Source: Hyaloperonospora brassicae
Lineage: Eukaryota > Oomycota > Peronosporomycetes > Peronosporales > Peronosporaceae
Length of the DNA stretch: 64,000 nt
Reading direction: 5' to 3'
Assembly (NCBI GenBank): GCA_947650285.1
Contig: CANTFL010000016.1
Span: forward strand, 124,001-188,000
Shown one piece after another: positions 1 through 10,905 of this stretch. Position numbers and translations under genes: made by a program. Below the pieces are notes generated by a model. The model had not been told where the DNA came from. It was given only the letters and a program-made list of their open reading frames with translations, and ran no database searches. How positions within the stretch are numbered: position 1 is the stretch's first letter; every line of letters starts with the position of its first letter.

Positions 1-728
1 AACCATTGCTAATACGAGCAGTTCGTGTTTAATCCGGCCAAAACACAGAAGACATTATACGCCCCAACGCACGGCGTGGCCAAGTGCCAAGAGTACGGGC
101 ACGCCAAGAGCTGCGCTAAGGTTCTGAAGACAAATGTGTCGTCATCTAAGGTCTGACGAAGGATGTGTCGTGGGCCGAACGCTGCCTCCCTTTCTCAGAT
201 CTATATCAACATCCCAGGAATTGATGCGTCTTCGTAAAACCATTCAGGCCCAAATAGACGGAGAGCATTCGCCGAAGCGGAATCGTCACGTTGCCTGTCA
301 GCGAGCAAAGCACATAATTGCTGAAGGACGGAATAATAGTCGCAGTGTAGTGTAACACGGTAAATTATCATGATTCCTGCGATTTGCTGCAAAACATGAA
401 GACAATAAGCTACAACCCCGTCACAAATATATGCACCTCTTATTTTTCGACCGTAATACGGCAAAAAGCAGTTTTTGACATTCTTACCTTTCAATTGCTT
501 AGTCTACCGTTTGTAAATTAGACATGCGGTTTTGTAGTGGTCGCCTTGGTACATGCATACTAAAGTGACTCATTACGGATTTTTTTGGAATGTATAATAT
601 GAGATTCGTGTGTACAACGTCTCTCGATTCGTCGACATCGAAAAAAAATTGCGTACATCAATTACACAGTCCAGTAGCGCACGACTTTAAGATATGGACA
701 TTGGTACGCCAACTCACGTACTCCGAAT
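1..728. other. Left-edge DNA without a supported gene
   Basis: Only short frames are open here (up to about 97 codons) and they overlap on both strands without recognisable domains. The sequence stops being unassigned where homology to the copia right LTR begins, near 729. It may be part of an older repeat, but nothing in it identifies one. Confidence 0.5.
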
Positions 729-969
729 TATCGGGAATTTTGTCGTATGGGGTCCTAGCGACCACATGGCAAGGACAAAAGTGCATGATTGTGTGTAACG
801 ATGGGATCTACTCATCGTTTGGTGACTGACATCGTTGAGTCGATATCGATAGGCTTAGAGTAGTACAACGAGACGAACTGAGGACCTAGCTAGATGATAA
901 TTGACTTTCCATTTTACCTTCTTCTTAGCGTCTCTATCCTACATCGCCCTTGGATGCTGCCAAAAGTCA
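729..969 (+). repeat. Left LTR of the copia element
   Basis: This stretch aligns without gaps to 7041-7281 at a constant offset of 6312 bp. The best-conserved core is 741-969 (229 bp), beginning TGTCGTATGGGG and ending AAAAGTCA. Weaker similarity continues left to about 729, which is where the purine tract ends in the right-hand copy. The exact 5' edge is therefore uncertain by about 12 bp and the 3' edge by about 4 bp. Confidence 0.88.
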
Positions 970-973
970 AAAA

Positions 974-992
974 GTTATGAGCCCAACCACGC
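974..992 (+). promoter_or_regulatory. Primer-binding site matching the initiator tRNA-Met anticodon region
   Basis: Immediately inside the left LTR, GTTATGAGCCCAACCACGC is complementary to an anticodon-arm sequence of the form GGGCTCATAAC, the CAT anticodon loop of eukaryotic initiator tRNA-Met. Drosophila copia is known to prime from a half-tRNA cut in this loop instead of from a tRNA 3' end. Seeing the same complement here at the expected place supports half-tRNA priming in this oomycete element. The tRNA match is from memory of conserved initiator tRNAs, not from a search. Confidence 0.75.
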
Positions 993-1018
993 CGGACGCG
1001 GGCGACATCCTTCGTTAA

Positions 1019-1612
1019 GACAACTACTTCGTGTGGGAGTTCAACGCGAGGATGAGGCTGGAAAAAGAGAGATTGTTAGAGCATCTTGACGCTATGAATG
1101 CCATGGAAGAAGGAGATGCAGCTGCGTCAACTGGGAAAGTTAACGACATAAAAGCCTTTGTGATTGCGTCTACAATGATCAGCACAAATCTTCACTCAAT
1201 GGTGCGCACGGCGAAGTCGACGGCAGAAGCATGGGACATTCTAAAGACGTTCTTCCTGCGACAAAGTATGCACAATGGGGTGCAACGGCGACGGCAACTT
1301 CATGAGTTCAAGTTGGTCAAGGAAGGAAGCATCATGTACCAATTCATTAGATTTGAGGAGCTGTGCATGACAATGCAAGCTGTTGGACAAGAGGTCTCAC
1401 CAAGGAGCAGTTGGTCATCATTTTGGGTAGTCTGACGTGATACTATGATCCTGTGGCAAAGTCACTAATCAAATTTTCTACGAGGATCGGTGACCACATA
1501 TTTGAGGCGCCACTTACTGGTGGAGAATTAGACCACGGGACCTGGCGATCCAATGAGAGATGGGAGGCGATCCCAACGGAGAAAGACGATACGATCCAAC
1601 TGTCGTCAGACT
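1019..1612 (+). pseudogene. copia gag, N-terminal part (UBN2-type), broken
   Basis: The frame from 1019 encodes a copia-type gag start (NYFVWEFNARM, then AEAWDILKTFF and RRRQLHEFKLVKEGS), the UBN2-like domain that packs the element RNA. There is no ATG at the expected start, and an in-frame stop lies at 1016-1018. Near 1400 the frame shifts: LTKEQLVIILGSLT, then YYDPVAKSLIKF, continue in another frame with a stop between them. Recognisable gag sequence fades near 1612, where GATC-rich DNA begins. The rest of gag, with the zinc knuckle, is found after 3310. Confidence 0.8.
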
Positions 1613-3310
1613 GACGGGTATGGAACGATCTGAGACGGGGCGTGAAAAGGGATGATTCCCATGCTGCGATCTGGGACAAGGAATGATTGTAACGGTGCGA
1701 TCTGGGACAAGGGACTGGATTGTACTAAACGGCTGATCTGAAGCAGAATTACTCTGGGAAAGGTGCATCTGGGACCAGACGATGCGAAGTGACTCTGTGA
1801 CAAAGGTGTTGAAGTCTATTAGATCGGTGACATTCTATACCGGGCTCCCAAAAGAAGTACTGATTTAGGTTAATTATGGACCGATCTGGAATTGTGGATG
1901 TTTGTGGGAGTCCGTGGGACCGTTGTAAGAACTATGGAAGGTCCCATTGAGCAGATAGACCCTTGGGAATGGTATTAGAGTACACACAATGAACGGAAAA
2001 AACATATAGGGCCGGATCGCACTGTGTCGAGCCTACTCGATCTCGAATTGGACGTCAGATCGGTCATGTTCCCTGCTGGTTATGGATATATCGATGATGG
2101 AGCTATCGTATGATGATGTACATGCTCGTTGAAGGTCTGTGAGAGATGTCCCAAAAGTTCAGACCGAAAGAGCCAGTGGAAGCCGGTCGAATGGACGTCG
2201 CAAAATGGATTTAGACACATTCGGCATTTGGATACTATTTTGGACTTTTCGGTATCAAAATTGGGTATTTGGTACCGTATTTGGAATTTGGTCCCTTCTG
2301 GTGTCTAGGTACGATATCGGGAGTATTGGCGCTATCTTTGGAGCACAGGTCACGAAATTTCGACACGTGTTCAAGGGGGCGGTCAAGCTTAAAGGTGATA
2401 TCGACTTGGACAGTGACCTACGGTTGGGAATAGGCTTAAGGATAGGTCGGATATTAATTTGGTTGGTTAATAAACAGACTTGAACTCTACTTCTTCTGCT
2501 CACGACGCACGTTCCCCTCCCCTCTTCTCCGGGCAAGATTGATTTGGCTTCCCCGGCGGGTCAAGGCGCGCGTGTTACAAGGACACAGAAGACCGATCTT
2601 GGATTGTTGGCCAAGATCGAGAAGAGCGATCTCGGGATATTTGGCCCGGATCGATCAAGTACTCACACTCAACTCAACTGCTAGGGTAGCAGCAACATCA
2701 GGAAAAGGAAAAGGACATTGGTTACAAGATCGCGAGGCAGCTCAAGTGGTCAGAAGATCTGGACAAGGAGTTCAAGACAAGACCGAGCAAGACCGAAGCG
2801 ATCTACAGGGCAGATCGGCACGTTTCATTTTGTCGAAACAAGCAACCGATCCACCCATATTGCGCACTTCCGGCAAGATCGGCCGATCCCGAGACTAGAT
2901 CGGACCGATCCCAACGCAAGATCGACGCAAGACAACTATTTGCTGAGTGAAGATTTCCGCACAGCGAAGACCCCGATCCCGAAGACAAATCGAGATCGGT
3001 GTGATTCAAGATCGAGATCGCGACATCGCCCAAGAGTGACTGCCGCGACTCAAGATCAAGATCGCAGAACCCCGTTCGTGGTGTGAAGATTTTCGCACCG
3101 GAAGCGAACGCTCAACCCCAAACCCTCAGCGAGATCGACATCTCCCAAGGCCGTTACGAAGAGCTCAAGCCAGCCCAACCGACGGGTACACAAGGTGAGC
3201 ACAAGGTTATACAGCAAGGCACGGATCGGAGTACCCCCTCCGTGAGTCGGCAAGTCTGGGCAAGTGGAAGATTGACACTTACTAAAGTCATTTTGTGAGA
3301 TCGACTTCAC
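1613..3310. repeat. GATC-rich segment interrupting the copia gag
   Basis: About 1.7 kb lies between recognisable gag halves. It has short repeats such as GCGATCTGGGACAAGG twice at a 31-bp period (near 1666 and 1697), and from 2580 to 3060 about 20 GATC sites in 480 bp, when about two are expected. A second short repeat, GTGAAGATTTYCGCAC, occurs near 2947 and 3083. The tract TTAATAAACAG near 2467 resembles a polyadenylation region. It could be a nested LTR, an insertion, or an expanded spacer of the element. I found no clean target duplication. Confidence 0.55.
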
Positions 3311-3379
3311 CACAACCCCATCGTCAAGATAATTGACAACATGCCCGGTATGACTCTGTTTCACGCTAAGGGAATGCGG

Positions 3380-4277
3380 AGACGGGAGTACGATGGAATG
3401 ACAAGGATAGAGCACCAAGAAGTCGCACCGAAAGGTCGCACTAAAAAGTACGCAAACTGCCATATACAAGAAAAGACCGCGCCGACATGAAGGGAGATCA
3501 AGTTCGAGAGGTAAAAAGTTCTCAGGAAGATGTTACCGATGTAATAAATATGGACACAAGCGTCAAGATTGCAAGGCTGCACAAGATGATACAGGGCGAT
3601 CTAGGGAAGAGAGAGCAATTTTTGCGTCTTGTCAAACGTCTGCTGGATGGTTACTGGCTAGTGGGGCGAGCAGCCATATGTGTCCCGACAGAGATGAGTT
3701 TTCGAAACTAGACTCACCGAAGAACCCAATCATGATCACCATAGCAGACGGAAGCGAAGTAGAGGCACAAGGTGTTGGTACAGTGCGTGTGCAACTCAAG
3801 ACTGGTGAAGTGATCAGGATCGAAGAGACACGATGGTTGCCAGGCCTGGACCGAAGGCTGTTGTCAATATCGGCACTATCAAGAAAGGGACTTCAAGTGA
3901 TCTTCTCAGATCTGAGCTGCCATATCAGAAGTAACGCGAAAGTGATTGCTCAAGAACCAAGACGGAACAAGATGTACGTCTTGGATTGCAGCCCGGCTGA
4001 GTCAGCCAACATATGCGAAGAGACTGATCGAGAGAAAAGATCAAGTGACGGATCAGTAGCGGCTGATCTGCAGGTGTGGCATGCAAGGTTTGGTCACCTG
4101 CCAACGAAGATGCTATCAGATATGGCAAGTTGTGTCGATGGTTTGAAGATGAAGAAGAATCGAGGCGCTGAAGATGACGACAAGATCTGCGAAGGGTACA
4201 TCATGGGCCGAGAGACCGTCAAGAAATTTCCGAAGTCACCTTACGGGCAGGTGAAAATCAAGAAGGTGTTGGAGTAG
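3380..4277 (+). pseudogene. copia gag zinc knuckle, protease and pre-integrase region, broken
   Basis: A CCHC knuckle of form CX2CX4HX4C (CYRCNKYGHKRQDC) is encoded at 3531-3572, in the same frame as the protease. The aspartic protease motif is read from 3648 as WLLASGASSHMC. Copia proteases have DSGAS, so the catalytic Asp codon at 3657-3659 is now Ala. The frame stays open to 4277 through a GAG-pre-integrase segment with VWHARFGHLPTKML. The final CXXC of the zinc site reads CEGY, so the last Cys is lost. Lost catalytic and zinc ligands suggest long neutral decay. A shift near 4270 moves the following integrase into another frame. Confidence 0.85.
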
Positions 4278-4284
4278 GTTTACA

Positions 4285-4966
4285 GTGATGTCTTTGGACC
4301 CATGGAAACGAAGTATCGAGGAGGATCGAGGTCACTTCGTGACGTTTATTGATGACTTTTCAAGATATATAGTCGCATACTATATTGAAAACGAGTCGGA
4401 AGTGACAGATCGCTTCATCGAATACAAGGCGCTTATGGAGAATCAACTGTCAGAGAAGGTCAAGTGTATCAGGACGGACAACGGCTCGGAATACGTCAAC
4501 AGAAGTTTCTCTGGTATGTGCGGCAAATTTGGTATAGTACATCAGACGACAGTACCATATTCACCACAATAGAATGGGCTGGCCGGCCGAACGCATGAAC
4601 CGGACACTGACTGAGCGGGTCAGAGGAATGCTCAATCATATGCAAGAAGACAAGGTTTGGTGGGCTAAGGCGAAAACCGCAGCAGTCTATGTGACTAACC
4701 GAGTGATATGTGCCAGTCAACCGTCTTCAACTTTATTTGAGTTGGTCTTCGTCAAGAAATCCAACCTTTCTGAGATGTGTGTATTTTGGTCACAGGGATA
4801 TGCACATGTCGACAATTCAAAGAGGGCCAAGATGACCAAGAAGGCGAATCGATGTATTTTTCTTGGCTACTTGGACCACAGTAACGGGTTCCGAATATGG
4901 GATAAAGATTCCAAGAGGGTGACATACACGAGATCGGCTAAATTTGATGAGCGACCACCACCTTAG
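4285..4966 (+). pseudogene. copia integrase core, broken
   Basis: The frame from 4285 encodes an rve-type integrase core with VTFIDDFSRYIVAYY and IRTDNGSEYVN, the first two acidic catalytic sites. A TAG at 4570-4572 interrupts the sequence. The third site, with the catalytic Glu (AERMNRTLTERVRGML), is in a shifted frame because GGCC is duplicated at 4581-4588. The C-terminal part continues to 4966 with RCIFLGYLDHSNGFRIWD, a usual copia segment. In a functional element this enzyme inserts the cDNA into the genome; here it cannot be made intact. Confidence 0.88.
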
Positions 4967-4969
4967 TAC

Positions 4970-7040
4970 GTGCAACAGTATGGAAGATTAAGTGACCAAA
5001 AATTTCGCGCCGTTCATGATGACGACGGTGTTCCAATCGACTTAGAGCAGCCAAGAGTCACGGAAGCCATGAACGTAGAAATGGAGGACATTCACAGTGT
5101 TCAAGAAGGGAGTCACATGCAAGATCGGCGTACAACAACGATGGCTCTACCATCGAGACGCAGCGATGATATGCACGGACACGTAGGATCTAATGCGGAC
5201 GACCCAATGTTTAAAATTGATGATGTGATCATGATTGACGAAGATCAAAAATCAAGTAAAGAAGTGTCAAGACAAGGGCAGTTGGTGATACAACCAAGTC
5301 GAAGGACAGGTGTTCAAGCATCGCAAGAAACCGCGATGGTTCTATCCGAATCGATGCAACATCGACAATCTCAAGCGTTAGTACCAGTGGATGGTGCAGT
5401 TGAGGACTTTTATAACGGCTCAGAAGTGTGTCAAGAAAAAAGTACAAAGAGACTGCATATTGGGTAGGAGGAAGCACGTGCAGCGTTCGAGACCCCAGCG
5501 ACGTACGAAAAAGCTATTAAGTCACCTCATCGCGATGATTGGTACGAGGCCATTCAAGCTGAGCTCAATGCATTGAAGGAAAAGGATACCTTGTCAGTTC
5601 AACACAGCGTCCAAGTCAAAAGGTGATTGGAACCAAGTAGATGTTCGCACTCAAACGAAGCGAACACGGTTAAATTATTCGATACAAGGCACGTCTTTTA
5701 GCACTTGGCTACAGGCATACGAACGGGGTTGATCACATGGAGACATATTCACCGGTGGCAAACCTCAACTCAATACGAGTGTTTTTTGCTGCGTGCTGTC
5801 AAAAGAGGATGTTGATTCATCAATATGATGTTGACACTGCTTTTCTATATGGCGTATTGGACAAAGATGTATATGTATACCGTCTCTTGGTGCTCGTGCA
5901 AAACGTGATCAAGTGCTTCAGTTGAATCGAAGCCTATATTGGATAAAACAAGCGACCGCAACATGGTAAAAGATAATTTCGTGTGTATTTGTGGAAATGG
6001 GGTTCTCCTCGTGCGCAGCAGACTCATACATCTTCGTTAAAGAGACCAACGGCTCGTGGATTACGCTGCATTATATGTGGAAGACCTTTTAATTGGGGCT
6101 GAATCTACTGGAGGTATGGACGATTTGGCAGCTCAACTATCAAGTCGTTTTCAGTTTAAGATATTGGAAGGCGTTCGTTCCGTTCTTGGCATCGAATTTA
6201 AGTACCTGCGTGACAATCAACGTCTCAATATCAGTCAAGGATCATGTATATCAAGATTGGTCGAGAAATTCAATCTTTTTGATGCAAAAGCGGTGTCAAA
6301 TCCAAGCGTTGAAGGGCAAGCGATGGTCAAGATGGACAAAAATTCACAAAATGAAAAGCCGACCGTATCGGTCGTCAGTGGAATCGCTTTGGTTTGTGAC
6401 AAGAGGCATACGACCAGATATTACGTATGCAATATGTCAGTTGAGTCGTCATTTATAATTTCCGCATGAAGAGCACTGGAATCCAGCAATTCAGTATTTA
6501 GATATCTGAAAAAGACGCAAAGCAAAGGAAATTTGCTATGAAGGAGTTTCAGGTGACCTTCAGCTGAGCGCGTACACGGATACGGACTGGGTAAGCAAAA
6601 AGTGCAATCTCAGATCGACTTCGGGAGTTTCAGTCATAATTGATGGCGCACCTGCGATTCTTCAAGTCGAAGAAGCAGCAGAGCGTGGCACTGAGCACGG
6701 CAGAAGTAGAGTACATGGCTCTTTTTTGTGTGTACAGGAGGTGCTGTGGACAAGAAGTCTACTCAAGGAGATACAAGTGCGGATTTATCATGCTACCACG
6801 GTTCATGAAGACAACCAGAAGCCAATTCTTTTCGCTAAAAACGACGGCTATCAAATCAAGTGAAACATATCGACATCAGATACACTTTGTGCGCGAACAA
6901 GTTAAGGGCAAGATTATCAAGCTACGGTATACTGAAACCAAGTCACAGCTAGCAGGTTTCCTGACAAAACCAATTTCGACGAAGAAGTCCGAGATGCTTG
7001 TTGACAAAGACAAGCTCAGAGACTTCCAGTCGAGGGGGGA
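4970..7040 (+). pseudogene. copia reverse transcriptase and RNase H, broken
   Basis: A linker (4970-5467) precedes the reverse transcriptase. Recognisable blocks are METYSPVANLNSIRVFFAA and HQYDVDTAFLYG (5737-5925), then ALYVEDLLIGAES (6056-6469), where the polymerase YVDD box has become YVED (GAA at 6080-6082), so a catalytic Asp is replaced by Glu. The RNase H part, from about 6550, shows LSAYTDTDWVS and then STSGVSV in shifted frames, ending at the purine tract before the right LTR. Multiple stops and frameshifts separate the blocks. The order protease, integrase, reverse transcriptase, RNase H is diagnostic of Ty1/copia. Confidence 0.88.
7032..7040 (+). promoter_or_regulatory. Polypurine tract of the copia element
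   Basis: GAGGGGGGA lies directly before the point where similarity to the left LTR begins (7041). This is the expected position for the plus-strand primer of reverse transcription, and it supports placing the LTR start near 7041 rather than at TGTTG (7053). Confidence 0.65.
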
Positions 7041-7281
7041 TATAGGTAATGTTGTTGTATGGGGTGCTAGCGACCACATGGCAAGGACGAAAGTGCATGA
7101 TTATGTGTAACGATGGGATCGACTCATTATTTTGTTACTGACATCGTTGAGTCTATATCTATAGGCTTAAAGTAGCACAACGAGACGAACTGAGGACCTA
7201 GCTAGATGATAATTGACTTTCCATTTTACCATCTTCTTAGCGTCTCTACCCTAAATCGCCCTTGGCTGCCGCCAAAAGTCA
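7041..7281 (+). repeat. Right LTR of the copia element
   Basis: Copy of 729-969. The core 7053-7281 differs from 741-969 at about 18 of 229 positions by eye, with no gaps. It ends in AAAAGTCA, followed by AT-rich DNA. The last part of the pol reading frame runs into this LTR. Confidence 0.9.
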
Positions 7282-10029
7282 TAAAGATTGTATGCAATAT
7301 AAATTTTCGGCTGCCCCGTTGTCTAGTCTTTTTACAAGGAAATACTTCGGCTGAATTGGCTTGGGCTAGCAATAATACTTAAAATTCGATGGTACTTAGG
7401 TCGCTGCAGTGCCACAAGTGTCAAAAAGAATAACATGCCTTGGCAAGCGGTGGATATGCGTCTGACCAATTAAGGAAAGAGTTATGCTTGGTAGCGACAA
7501 ACAAGAGATTGTGGCGCTAAACTTTGTATCAGGAACTTTCACGATCATCGAAGAAATGAGATCGAATATTTACTTGCGTCGTCGTATTCAATAGGAAACG
7601 ACGACCGTCAGAAACATGACAGTCGAACCGAGTCCACGTCGTAGGATCGCATTGCCGATACTGATGCGACCGATAGATTAGGAAATTATCGACTCAGCCA
7701 CGTTGCAAGATATTGCTCGAATCTGACGCCCAGTCTCTGTAGTTGATACACTTATCGCAGTCAACCCATGATCAGAGTATATAGTTTTGTACTGCCCTAT
7801 CTACAGAGGAGTCGCATACTACCCTACGGCGATTGGCCGTTAAGCCATTTACGATCGTAGTAGCACAACATGTAGTGATTTAAATTGGTGATTTACCGAT
7901 GTCAAACATTCGGATCAAGCGTTTTCGGGATCACTAAGTAGCAGGTCAAAGACATATAAGATTTTCTCCACGGACGAGGTCGGTCCATGCCCTATCCCGA
8001 AGACCGATGATTTATCTAATCTATTTATTATGCGCCAATACGCACCAGCTATACCGAGGGATCACCTTGTGTTTGGTAACATACAACTAGAGCGTAGTAT
8101 CGTGTTTCGGTTTTTTATTCCGTTCGTGTGACCGGGGTCGCCTATGAAGTCGTATATCTGAATGTATGACTTCACGGGGCCTCTACCAAAGTATTTAAAA
8201 TCGGCTGAAGCTTTGTAAGATTCATATCCTACAATGAAGATTTTCTGATGATGCTGATATTTTAAGCTATGTGTAGCTCAAATTTGGCCGAAATCGACTT
8301 GGCAATTCATTCGGCAAGCGTTAGTCAGAGAAAGGGCGCAAATGTACAAGAAACTTCATCTCGATGATCGTAATCCACACGCCGCGCAACTAGCCACCCT
8401 AATAGTTGTACAGAGCGATTCGATAGAAATATATGTAAAATTGGCAAACAACATTGCAAATGCTATCTTGTAAAGGCATGTCGATATCAATTGTTTTACA
8501 ATTGGATTTACTTAATAAGGCTGAGCATCGTGACGAATTTTCTGTGTCGAATAATACACATCATTAGAGAAGATAATGCTGATAAATACAAGAAATGCGG
8601 CCTTTATTGTATTAGCTATATACTCGCCGGAACAAGATCATCGAAACCGGAAATCACTTGGTCCAAACAACAGCCGAATAAATTGGTTCTAGCGCGCAAA
8701 ACAAACATTGTTCGAAGCTACATGCAATGATCGTGGAACTGTTGGTCTGTAAGCTTTGACAAATGCACTCGTGCATGGTAAGGTTGATGTAAAATGATAT
8801 ATAATTTATACGAACTGCTGTCGATCATCAATACTACAATAAAAAGTTGAACTGCAACCTGTCCATGTGCCGATGGCATCCGTCTTCCTACCCAAATCAT
8901 ACGCCGTCACGTGTTGCAACCGTATCGTCCTGTCCCAGCGGTCAAGTTGTCCCTACGTTGCTCCACCTGTCAAGCCTAGTCTCTCCCTGTCCCATTCTCA
9001 AATTGTCTTTTCCTGGTCCCACCTGACAAGCTGTTACACAATTTGTCAATTCAATAAGACCGTCACATGATATAGCCCTTGACTTTGAAACATGACAATT
9101 GTCAAATACACCGTTTCTGACATTTACGCCGCGAGGGTAACATTATTCGGCCTTTGTTTATAAACGAATTCGTCTTGCATCATCGGACCCTGCGACGTGT
9201 CTAGTTCCATATCCCACACCTTATTATTTCCCACGTTGCGGCTGTTGTCATGCATGATGCGACGATCATGGCTAACAGGGTCAACCTTGGACAGCGGTAA
9301 TTTTACAGAGGACAGCGTGATCGGACGTCAGCATAAGTCTGTGCCCGAGGCACTGCATTGCAATGACTACACTGCAATAGTAGCGAGCTAGACCTCAAGC
9401 TTCCGTTTCTATATTGCCTGCAAAAACAGATCCATCAAATTATTTTTTACCCCGACCCGTTTCGGTACCAGTCATTGCTGAAAATGATAAACTCGTCCCT
9501 CCTCTTGTGCAAGAAGGCTAGTATCACTTTACGCGCATCGGCCAAGAGGGTCGTACCAACAATGACTTAATTGTCTTCATCAAAATCATTATACCAAATC
9601 ATTCGTAATGATCCTGTAACAAACTCTTTTGCAGTAGATCAGGCAGCTAAGCAAATATATTAATGGGTTAGAACGGGACGTCGACGATTATCAGCGAGCC
9701 CAATATGCGTAACGCTTAAGGTATCGCACCGTGTACAAATCTGCCACCTTTCATCAGATCCTTAAGCAGATTATCCGAAGTATCTCATTACTCCTATCTC
9801 CTGACATGGATAAAGCCGATTTCTTGAAACAATCCGAGAAGATTCATCTTTTGACAGATGCGAATGGTACAATATGTGGTTCTTCGAATATTTATTCTTA
9901 TTTAGCGCGTCAACTTGCATCGAAGTATTTTCTTGCTTTGTCTACCAGTTATTTGCGATATTTTGCTCACCAATCGATACCCATGCAGCACCACCATCCA
10001 ACCACGCACGATTCCCTATACTGCCCTGA
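7282..10029. other. AT-rich desert, no supported gene
   Basis: Only short frames occur. A stretch at about 8920-9120 is rich in TGTC and GTCAA words (for example CTGTCAAG and CAATTTGTCAATTC), suggesting a decayed repeat. An ATG-less frame at 9731-10060 is open for 109 codons but shows no domain I can name. Confidence 0.5.
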
Positions 10030-10905
10030 ATCTTCAGTTAATACATCGATAATCAACTAAATGTGGGTTTGCGATAGCGTATATCCTCTTAAACATGTCA
10101 TCTTTAATGTTATACTGAAAATATAGAGGGCGAAAGCTTCCTGAATGTAAGCATGAAGTGGAAGAAATAGCAGTCATAGATTGCCCGGGTGTCTCGCTCA
10201 GAATCACTGGGTCGTGACATAATATGTGGATGACGTTTGCTGAATCGTGGTCTAGAAGCACACAAGTGACCTTTTCTTTGAAGAAAGAAGCACGGAGCGA
10301 TGATAGGTTGTTGTCCCAGCCAAACTGGTGAAGATAATGGCGCTGCTCAAGACTTTATTGCACCACCACAGCATCTTCTGTATGCCCTCATCAGTGGGGA
10401 TATAATGGCCTTGATTGCCTCCCAGCGACGTGTCAGTCTAATTAGATCCTTTGTAAGTAATACGACATTTAAATGGAACTGCGAGCCAGTCTTGGCTTGA
10501 TCGATGAAGGGATCGGGCATCTTCTATACCGACAATAATGCTCTAAGTTTTTCTGTGCAACAGTAAACTTGATTGGTCTCTGCTTCAGTAAAGGAAATGT
10601 GGAAGGCGATCAGACTTTAGAGATATGTGACGTCAGTGATATGGTCGTCAAAAAATCAATGTGATCGTTCAAAACGCCAATATGAAGCGCTCATCGGCAT
10701 AAAAGGGGAATAAGACGAGGCCTTTTCGCATAAAATCAGGCGTCATTTGCTGCGCTGTGAGAATATGAGGATTATCGGTGGGTCTATCGAGAGGCCGACG
10801 TCAGCATGACTGGAGAATCTTAAGACGTTCTTTTAGACAAAATTATCTCATTTATTTCGGTTATTAAAATGTCATCAACAAAGACATTATGCCGAGCGAC
10901 TGGAC
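10030..10905 (-). pseudogene. Possible relic of a gypsy-like reverse transcriptase/RNase H
   Basis: On the minus strand, HNVFVDDILI is encoded near 10880, resembling the F/YVDD polymerase box. About 650 bp further along the same strand, VLLDHDSANVIHIL (inside 10034-10261) resembles the DHxNLIHIF segment of RNase H in oomycete gypsy elements. Order, strand and spacing fit one decayed pol gene. The sequence between them is full of stops, and each match is short, so this is a tentative call. It could be chance similarity. Confidence 0.3.

Larger units (their letters stand above)
729..7281 (+). mobile_element. Degenerate Ty1/copia LTR retrotransposon
   Basis: Two direct LTRs of about 240 bp flank an internal region in the Ty1/copia order: gag (UBN2-type domain and CCHC knuckle), aspartic protease, GAG-pre-integrase zinc region, integrase, reverse transcriptase, RNase H. 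A primer-binding site lies just inside the left LTR and a purine tract abuts the right LTR. The coding region is broken by many stops and frameshifts, and several catalytic residues are changed, so the copy is dead. The LTRs differ at about 18 of 229 aligned bases by eye. No target-site duplication is obvious at the predicted ends. A GATC-rich segment of about 1.7 kb sits within gag. Confidence 0.93.

Noticed and set aside
590..829. 79-codon plus frame at the left LTR of the copia element
   Set aside because: It runs into the LTR and has no similarity to the element's proteins; a chance frame.
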